Assembly (NCBI GenBank): GCA_051650965.1
Contig: JBOFRL010000033.1
Coordinates: forward strand, 1-10,907
Direction of reading: 5' to 3'
DNA from: Enterovibrio sp051650965
GTDB taxonomy: Bacteria; Pseudomonadota; Gammaproteobacteria; Enterobacterales; Vibrionaceae
Length of the DNA: 10,907 bases
Shown: one piece after another, positions 6,781-10,907 of the stretch
How positions within the stretch are numbered: the first letter of the stretch is position 1
Layout: the number at the start of each line of letters is the position of its first letter
Program-made: the position numbers and the translations under genes
Notes under the pieces: model-generated
What the model saw: the letters and a program-made list of their open reading frames with translations, nothing else
What the model was told of the DNA's origin: nothing
Database searches by the model: none

Positions 6781-6808
6781 GTGCGTTTAACTGCGGAGCT
6801 AAACGCAC
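6781..6808. terminator. Intergenic hairpin between convergent genes
   Basis: GTGCGTTTA (6781-6789) pairs with TAAACGCAC (6800-6808), a perfect 9-bp stem with a 10-base loop. It sits 40 bases past the DUF945 stop and 15 bases past the helicase stop. No T-tract follows directly on either strand, so it may act as a transcript 3' end stabiliser or work with the next hairpin. Confidence 0.45.
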
Positions 6809-6815
6809 ACACTTA

Positions 6816-6837
6816 AGCGCAGTTAGGGCGCTTTTTT
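6816..6837 (+). terminator. Probable Rho-independent terminator for the DUF945 gene
   Basis: AGCGC (6816-6820), a 7-base loop, GCGCT (6828-6832), then six T (6832-6837). The stem is short but G+C-rich and has a proper T-tract on the plus strand. It overlaps the stop codon of the convergent helicase gene. Confidence 0.55.
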
Positions 6838-8130
6838 GCGTTTTAACACTTGATCGCCGACAGCTATCCCAACATGGAAGCTCTTATCGCGCGCTTTGGT
6901 CTGTTTTGGCTTGCGTGCTGGCGCTTGGCTCTCTTTTTTCTGCGTCTCTTTTTTGGTTTTAACCACTTTTTTCACGGCCGCGCCACAAAAATGCCCTTCA
7001 AAGCCGGCAAGTTGTAAGCATTTGATCGGCTGCGCTAAAAACTGCTCGATCTGCTGAAAACTCTGCCAATCTTTTGGCCCGACCAGTGAAATGGCACTGC
7101 CCATTTTTCCCGCGCGCCCCGTACGGCCGATGCGGTGTACGTACTCTTGCGCCTGCTTGGGCAGGTCAAAGTTGAACACGTGTGAAATCGAGGTAATGTC
7201 GAGACCGCGCGCGGCAAGATCGGTACTGACTAAGATCTGCGAAAGTCCGCGTGCAAATTCGTTCATGATGCGGTTACGCGCATTTTGTAGCATCTGGCCA
7301 TGAAGCGCGCTGGCTTTATAGCCTTGCTCTGTCAGCATTTGCGCGAGCAGCACGGTGTCGTCACGTGTTGCGGTAAAAATGATCGCTTGCGCTGGATTTT
7401 CTTGGCGCAGCAAGTGGCCAAGCTGTGCTTTTTTATGATCTAAATTGTCGCTAAAGTAAAAGAGCTGCGCGATCTCTTGGTGCGCGGCATTGATTTCGCC
7501 AATCGCGATCCGTTTTGCATCTTTAAGCAAATCAGCAGCTAGCGCATTAACTTGCAGGTGATCAAGCGTGGCAGAAAACATCAATGTTTGGCGGTTGCGA
7601 TGTGACGCCATTTTGGAAATAGTGGTCAGCTCTTTGGCAAAACCAAGATCCAACATGCTGTCAGCTTCATCAAAAATAAGCAGCTCAAGTGCGCCTAAAT
7701 GGACGTGGCGATGCTCGATGTGATCCGCAAGGCGGCCAGGCGTTGCAACGATAAGATCCGGTTTTTTATTAAATAACTGCGCCTGATCGTTAAAATTTTC
7801 ACCACCAATAACGAGTGCCGCCTTAAATGGTAGGCCGGCTAGCATTTTGCGCAGCTCCCCGTACACCTGTTTGGCAAGCTCTCGCGTCGGCGTGAGGATC
7901 ACAACGCGCGGATCTTGGCGACTGAAGCGTTTTTGGCGCAAGCAGTGTTGCAAGGTCGGCAGCAAAAAAGCCAGCGTCTTGCCCGAGCCGGTTTTGGACG
8001 AAACGAGCAGATCGTTACCGGCGCAAATTTGCGGTATCGCCTGTGCTTGAACGGGGGTTGGCTCAGATAGCCCTTGGTGGTGCAAATTGGTGAGCAAACG
8101 TCTGTCTAACCCTAACTTATCAAATAACAA
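6823..8130 (-). CDS. DEAD-box ATP-dependent RNA helicase
   Basis: The protein has 435 residues and unwinds RNA duplexes with ATP, in the cytoplasm; bacterial members serve ribosome assembly, RNA decay or cold growth. All core motifs are intact: the Q motif (FDKLGLDRRLL...PTPVQAQAIP), I SSKTGSGKT (44-52), Ia PTREL (81-85), Ib TPGR (130-133), II DEAD (154-157), III SAT (186-188), V STDLAARGLDI (302-312) and VI HRIGRTGRAG (332-341). A Lys-rich tail from about 385 is typical of the RNA-binding extensions in the RhlE/SrmB-like group; I do not assign a subgroup. I chose the TTG at 8130 because it has GGAGAAAG upstream and yields MLFDKLGLDRR, a normal family start. An ATG at 8190 would add 20 residues (MQNFAPKMPSYYYCCAWRKK) unlike the family. 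It is divergent from the syp-like genes and convergent with DUF945. Confidence 0.9.
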   Translation of the reverse strand: MLFDKLGLDRRLLTNLHHQGLSEPTPVQAQAIPQICAGNDLLVSSKTGSGKTLAFLLPTLQHCLRQKRFSRQDPRVVILTPTRELAKQVYGELRKMLAGLPFKAALVIGGENFNDQAQLFNKKPDLIVATPGRLADHIEHRHVHLGALELLIFDEADSMLDLGFAKELTTISKMASHRNRQTLMFSATLDHLQVNALAADLLKDAKRIAIGEINAAHQEIAQLFYFSDNLDHKKAQLGHLLRQENPAQAIIFTATRDDTVLLAQMLTEQGYKASALHGQMLQNARNRIMNEFARGLSQILVSTDLAARGLDITSISHVFNFDLPKQAQEYVHRIGRTGRAGKMGSAISLVGPKDWQSFQQIEQFLAQPIKCLQLAGFEGHFCGAAVKKVVKTKKETQKKESQAPARKPKQTKARDKSFHVGIAVGDQVLKRKKAP

Positions 8131-8456
8131 CTTCTTTCTCCACGCACAACAGTAGTAATAGCTAGGCATTTTGGGGGCAAAATTTTGCAAATTGAACTGC
8201 CGTTTTTTGACCGATTGACTATTTTTGACAATGGCAAAATTTGCTGAGATGTTGAGGATCTAGCAAAAAACGAGCGCCTAGCAAAAGTTGGCGAATTCTA
8301 GCACAGTTTTACGCGACGTTAATGGATTGTTGCAGCGAGGCCATTATTGAAGAGTGCAAAGAAAATAAGAATCACAATGGATTAGGTTGCATAATTTTTT
8401 ATCGTGAACCAAGTTATTAAGTGAGTGATTTTTATCTAAAAATTTAGGGTCAGACA
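8131..8456. other. Divergent intergenic region between helicase and syp-like genes
   Basis: About 326 AT-rich bases that must hold promoters for both directions. A TGG-N8-TGC at 8378-8390 looks like a sigma-54 -24/-12 element, but the GG and GC doublets are 10 bases apart instead of 12. No clear sigma-70 promoter, riboswitch or repeat is recognised. Confidence 0.45.
8134..8141 (-). promoter_or_regulatory. Ribosome binding site supporting a TTG start for the helicase
   Basis: The minus strand reads GGAGAAAG then AAG and TTG at 8130. The GGAG core is seven bases from the TTG. The upstream in-frame ATG at 8190 has no such site. Confidence 0.6.
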
Positions 8457-8777
8457 ATGCGCATTGATTTCGTTGAGCTGGAAGATCTTTTTATTCTTAC
8501 TGTTCATGGTGATATGGATGCACAAGGTTGCTATGAAGTGCAGTCCGATATCGCAAGCTTTTTGCAGTTGTCACCATTAAAAAATACCTACATCAATTTA
8601 GATAATGTCCATTTTTGTGATGGTGCGGGGATCGGGATCATTGTCTACCTTTTCAAAAAGTTAAAGCAGGACAACTGGTCTTTAGTGCTGACGGGCGTGC
8701 ATGGCCAGCCACTTGAAATAATGAAACTTTTACGCATCGACACCATTATGACCATTGAGCAAACGGCAGTAACTTGA
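8457..8777 (+). CDS. sypA: STAS-domain protein, SypA-like
   Basis: A single STAS domain (106 residues) of the anti-sigma-factor antagonist type (SpoIIAA, RsbV, Vibrio SypA). The beta-sheet start (FILTVHGDMDAQGCYEVQ) and the switch helix after FCDGAGIGIIVYLFKKL are typical. In Vibrio fischeri, SypA promotes syp-dependent biofilm and is switched off when SypE phosphorylates Ser56 in the DS(S/T)G loop. Here the loop is Asp55-Gly56-Ala57-Gly58, so neither hydroxyl is available; this variant cannot be controlled in that way. The gene order, with an OmpA-type lipoprotein and an SLBB export protein next, matches sypABC and is the main reason for the name. AGGG seven bases upstream of the ATG supports the start. 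It is first in the operon, and its stop is 29 bases before the next start. Confidence 0.8.
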   Translation: MRIDFVELEDLFILTVHGDMDAQGCYEVQSDIASFLQLSPLKNTYINLDNVHFCDGAGIGIIVYLFKKLKQDNWSLVLTGVHGQPLEIMKLLRIDTIMTIEQTAVT

Positions 8778-8806
8778 TTTTTAATTACATTCAGGGATGA
8801 GGGGGA

Positions 8807-9814
8807 ATGCAAAAATTACTTTGTTGTCTTATTGTAGCTTGCCTGTGCGGGTGCACCTCGTTTCCACCAAAAGGACGCGGCGGCGCGGCTGAGCACGACT
8901 ACACCACCATGTTGCCGCTTACGGGCGATGAGCCGCTTGGCCCTGAGCATGGCCTTCGTTTTGAGTGGGAGCTGGCGGCGCGCCACTTGGATGTGCTTAT
9001 TTTAGATGGCGCACAGCGCTGCTTTCCTGCAACAGTGTCGCAGGCGCTCACCATGAAAAACCGCATTGCGCGCGAGCTGCGCGGCGGGCTTACTTTTGAT
9101 GCGGCCAATGATCTCATCATTCAGCGTAATACCTTGCAGCGCCTTGAAAAACAGCTCGATGCGCTAAAAGGAAGCGGCGCTTGTGAGCGTGAAAGCCACG
9201 CAAACAGCCCCGCCGGCAAAGAGCTCATCGATGAAATACACAAGCTACTTAATATCGACAACCAATTTGCATTTAATTCCCCAGAAATTAACCCTAAGTA
9301 TTTAGGCCATTTGGCAGACGCCGCTTACCGTCTGCGCGATTTTCCTCAGTACAATTTGCACATTACCGGCCACGCCGACTCGGTGGGAAGCGTCGAAACC
9401 AACATGAAATTGTCGCTAGCAAGGGCGCAGCAAGTGCAGCGTTATTTGGAAATTTTTGGCTTTCCTAAAGCGCGCATCACTATTGCTGGCGTCGGCTCGG
9501 CCGATCCGCTTTTTGCTGGCAATGAAGCGCCGCATTTTCAGCTGGTTAATCGGCGCGTGTCGATTGAGCTAGTTGAAGCGGGCAAAAAAGGGGATGCAGC
9601 GCCAGCAAATGGCAGCGATAGCAGCAATAAAAAAGCTGCGGATGAGAAAAACGCGCCGCCGGCTCAAGAGCAAACCAGTAATAAATTCAAACTATTAACC
9701 AAGCTAAAGTCGGCGCTCATCGCGATGAAGCAAGGCGTCGTGCGTTCCATCAAAGGCGGCTTTAGTCGTAGCGATACGGCTAAAGTGAACCAAGCCGCGC
9801 CCACGCAGCCTTAG
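8807..9814 (+). CDS. sypB: OmpA-family lipoprotein, SypB-like
   Basis: The protein has 335 residues and a lipoprotein signal: a short basic start, hydrophobic 4-15 and the lipobox LCGC with Cys16 as lipidation site. Thr17 at +2 predicts sorting to the outer membrane. Residues 50-125 are helical and charged. An OmpA C-terminal peptidoglycan-binding domain spans about 145-255, with ITGHADSVGS, then MKLSLARAQQVQRYL and NRRVSIEL; Asp191 and Arg206 are at the positions that hold diaminopimelate in this family. The tail from about 260 is low-complexity and rich in Ala, Lys, Ser and Gln, with a basic stretch near 292-316. It likely anchors the exopolysaccharide export machinery to peptidoglycan. The start follows GAGGGGG. 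The gene lies 29 bases after sypA and 57 before sypC, in one operon. Confidence 0.8.
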   Translation: MQKLLCCLIVACLCGCTSFPPKGRGGAAEHDYTTMLPLTGDEPLGPEHGLRFEWELAARHLDVLILDGAQRCFPATVSQALTMKNRIARELRGGLTFDAANDLIIQRNTLQRLEKQLDALKGSGACERESHANSPAGKELIDEIHKLLNIDNQFAFNSPEINPKYLGHLADAAYRLRDFPQYNLHITGHADSVGSVETNMKLSLARAQQVQRYLEIFGFPKARITIAGVGSADPLFAGNEAPHFQLVNRRVSIELVEAGKKGDAAPANGSDSSNKKAADEKNAPPAQEQTSNKFKLLTKLKSALIAMKQGVVRSIKGGFSRSDTAKVNQAAPTQP

Positions 9815-9871
9815 CTGTGGCGCAGTTTGATTGGCAAAATTGTGTTTTTCATTGATAGAGAAACAGAAAAG

Positions 9872-10843
9872 ATGGTGCGAATTTTAATCCTACTACTGAC
9901 TTTTTGGCTGACTTTTCCTGTCACGGCCAAACAGAGCCCGCCGCAAGGAGGCTATCGCATTCAACCGTTTGATGCGATAACCATTTTGCTGCCTGCCGAA
10001 ACGGGGTTTAACAAAGAATTTAATGTCGACCGGCAAGGGCGGATCACGCTGCCTGAGGTGGGCTTTGTGCCGGTTGCAGGCCTTAATGACAAAGAGTTGC
10101 AGCAGGCTATCCACAAGGCGCTAAGCCCGCTGTATCGCGATCTCTCCACATTGCAAGTCGCGCTAAGCAAAAAGCAAATTTTGGTCGATGTACAAGGCTA
10201 CGTGAATAAGCCAGGGGAAATTGTGGTGGCAAGCGACACCTCTATGCAGTCGCTGCTAAGCTCGGCCGGCGGCGTGCGCAAAGGGGCGCAGCTGGATCAG
10301 TTTCAGCTACGGCGCGGCAAAAAAATGACCATTTTTAATTACAAAAAATTTCTCGATACCGGCGATGAAAACGTGCTGCCGCGCCTGCAATCTTTTGACA
10401 CCATTTTTGTTCCTGCCTCTGCCATGACGGGCAACGTCGAGCGCAATTTTGATCTGGTCGGCGTGCCTGACTCTGAGCGTGAAAAAGAGGACGTCAATGC
10501 GGTAAAAGTGTTTGGCGAAGTGATAAAACCTGGCAGTTTTCCTGCGGATGAGGGCGCTACGCTGGTCGATTTTATCATGCGGGCGGGCGGGGTGACGCGC
10601 TACGCGGCTGTGGAAGCTATCCGCGTGATCTCAAACGAAGTGCCGACCATTTTTAATCTTACCAAATACTTAGACAGCGGGGACGCGAGCTTACTGCCCA
10701 AAATTACAAAAGGGGCCACCATTTACGTGCCAAAGCAGGAAGAAGACAATAAGTCGACCATGTCCAATACCCCCTGTGTCAGGATAGTTGTCGCCTCAGT
10801 TTTTCGTACTATTGAACAGGGGGCGGAAGTTAGGTTTGAGTGA
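9872..10843 (+). CDS. sypC: Polysaccharide export protein (Wza/SypC-like), truncated by IS insertion
   Basis: This is an exopolysaccharide export protein of the outer-membrane auxiliary (OPX) class. MVRILILLLTFWLTFPVTA is a type I signal peptide with cleavage likely before Lys20; there is no lipobox, unlike Wza. The export domain begins at YRIQPFDAITILL and includes VDRQGRITLPEVG. Two SLBB-type beta-grasp repeats follow: VDVQGYVNKPGEI to FDTIFVP, and VKVFGEVIKPGSF to GATIYVP. Each contains a matching (F/L)xxGD segment (KKFLDTGDENVLP, TKYLDSGDASLLP). About 299 residues are native; from base 10770 the frame runs into the IS for some 24 codons (CVRIVVASVF...) and stops at 10843. Full-length members carry more C-terminal sequence, including the membrane-associated part, so the product is probably non-functional. 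An in-frame TTG at 9827 would add 15 residues before the signal peptide; the ATG at 9872 is preferred although its ribosome binding site is weak. Confidence 0.8.
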   Translation: MVRILILLLTFWLTFPVTAKQSPPQGGYRIQPFDAITILLPAETGFNKEFNVDRQGRITLPEVGFVPVAGLNDKELQQAIHKALSPLYRDLSTLQVALSKKQILVDVQGYVNKPGEIVVASDTSMQSLLSSAGGVRKGAQLDQFQLRRGKKMTIFNYKKFLDTGDENVLPRLQSFDTIFVPASAMTGNVERNFDLVGVPDSEREKEDVNAVKVFGEVIKPGSFPADEGATLVDFIMRAGGVTRYAAVEAIRVISNEVPTIFNLTKYLDSGDASLLPKITKGATIYVPKQEEDNKSTMSNTPCVRIVVASVFRTIEQGAEVRFE

Positions 10844-10907
10844 GACATTATCCTGAAGCGCACAAAAAAGCAGTCGTTAGTAAGTTGATGAAAAGCGGTT
10901 TATCATT
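10770..10907 (+). mobile_element. Insertion sequence end (partial copy, right)
   Basis: Bases 10770-10904 are the exact inverse of 1-135; the copy runs off the window edge three bases further. The terminus reads CCCCCTGTGTCAGGATAG and lies inside the sypC-like gene. The 8-bp inverted repeat recurs as CCCCCTGT (10770-10777) and ACAGGGGG (10816-10823). The element is oriented with its transposase reading outward from the window. Confidence 0.85.
10840..10907 (+). CDS. IS transposase, N-terminal fragment (partial)
   Basis: GTG at 10840 begins the same product as at 63-65 on the minus strand (MRHYPEAHKKAVVSK...). AGG lies at 10832-10834. The reading frame is open to the window edge. The start overlaps the chimeric sypC stop codon (10841-10843) in a different frame. 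Confidence 0.55.
   Translation, partial: MRHYPEAHKKAVVSKLMKSGLS

Noticed and set aside
8378..8391. Possible sigma-54 promoter before sypA (TGG...TTGCA), expected from the V. fischeri syp operon
   Set aside because: The GG and GC doublets are 10 bases apart; sigma-54 promoters need 12. No clear SypG-type enhancer was found upstream.
9827..9871. TTG start that would lengthen the sypC-like protein by 15 residues
   Set aside because: It would place charged residues ahead of a normal signal peptide that begins naturally at the ATG at 9872.
1..10907. CRISPR array, tRNA or rRNA genes
   Set aside because: No regularly spaced direct repeats, and no cloverleaf or rRNA-like sequence was recognised on either strand.

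Overview
The window looks like accessory chromosome or plasmid sequence from a gammaproteobacterium, most likely Vibrionaceae or a close relative. The main reasons are a row of three genes at the right end that matches the start of the symbiosis polysaccharide (syp) locus of Vibrio (STAS protein, OmpA-like lipoprotein, SLBB export protein), an Alx/TerC protein, a DUF945 (YdgA-like) protein and a cytosolic CZB chemoreceptor. I cannot name the species from sequence alone.

Both window edges lie inside copies of the same insertion sequence. Bases 1-135 and 10770-10904 are perfect inverted copies of one IS end, each carrying the first codons of a transposase that reads outward. Each copy cuts a native gene: the chemoreceptor on the left loses its C-terminus, and the sypC-like gene on the right is cut inside its repeat region. 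The window is probably a whole contig that stopped at repeated IS copies, although a composite transposon is not excluded.

Layout from left to right. Minus strand: truncated CZB chemoreceptor (118-1104), a Rho-independent terminator (about 1251-1279), then alx (1309-2256). Next is a non-coding, AT-rich stretch followed by an IS graveyard (about 2660-3908). It holds a relic of an IS982-family transposase in plus orientation, a decayed IS982-family element in minus orientation, and an IS630-family transposase remnant truncated at the IS982-family element. Beyond it, on the minus strand, is a 399-codon gene (4027-5226). I align its C-terminal half with the nucleotidyl-cyclase toxin fold (anthrax edema factor, CyaA, ExoY), yet the aligned catalytic positions are all replaced. 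A DUF945 gene (5442-6740, plus) diverges from it and converges on a DEAD-box RNA helicase (6823-8130, minus). The helicase is divergent from the syp-like genes (8457 to the end, plus).

The three syp-like genes form one transcription unit: a STAS switch protein, a lipoprotein with a peptidoglycan-binding OmpA domain, and a periplasmic/outer-membrane polysaccharide export protein. The STAS protein has Gly where Vibrio fischeri SypA has its regulatory Ser56. The strongest leads are the catalytically stripped cyclase-toxin homologue and this altered STAS switch.
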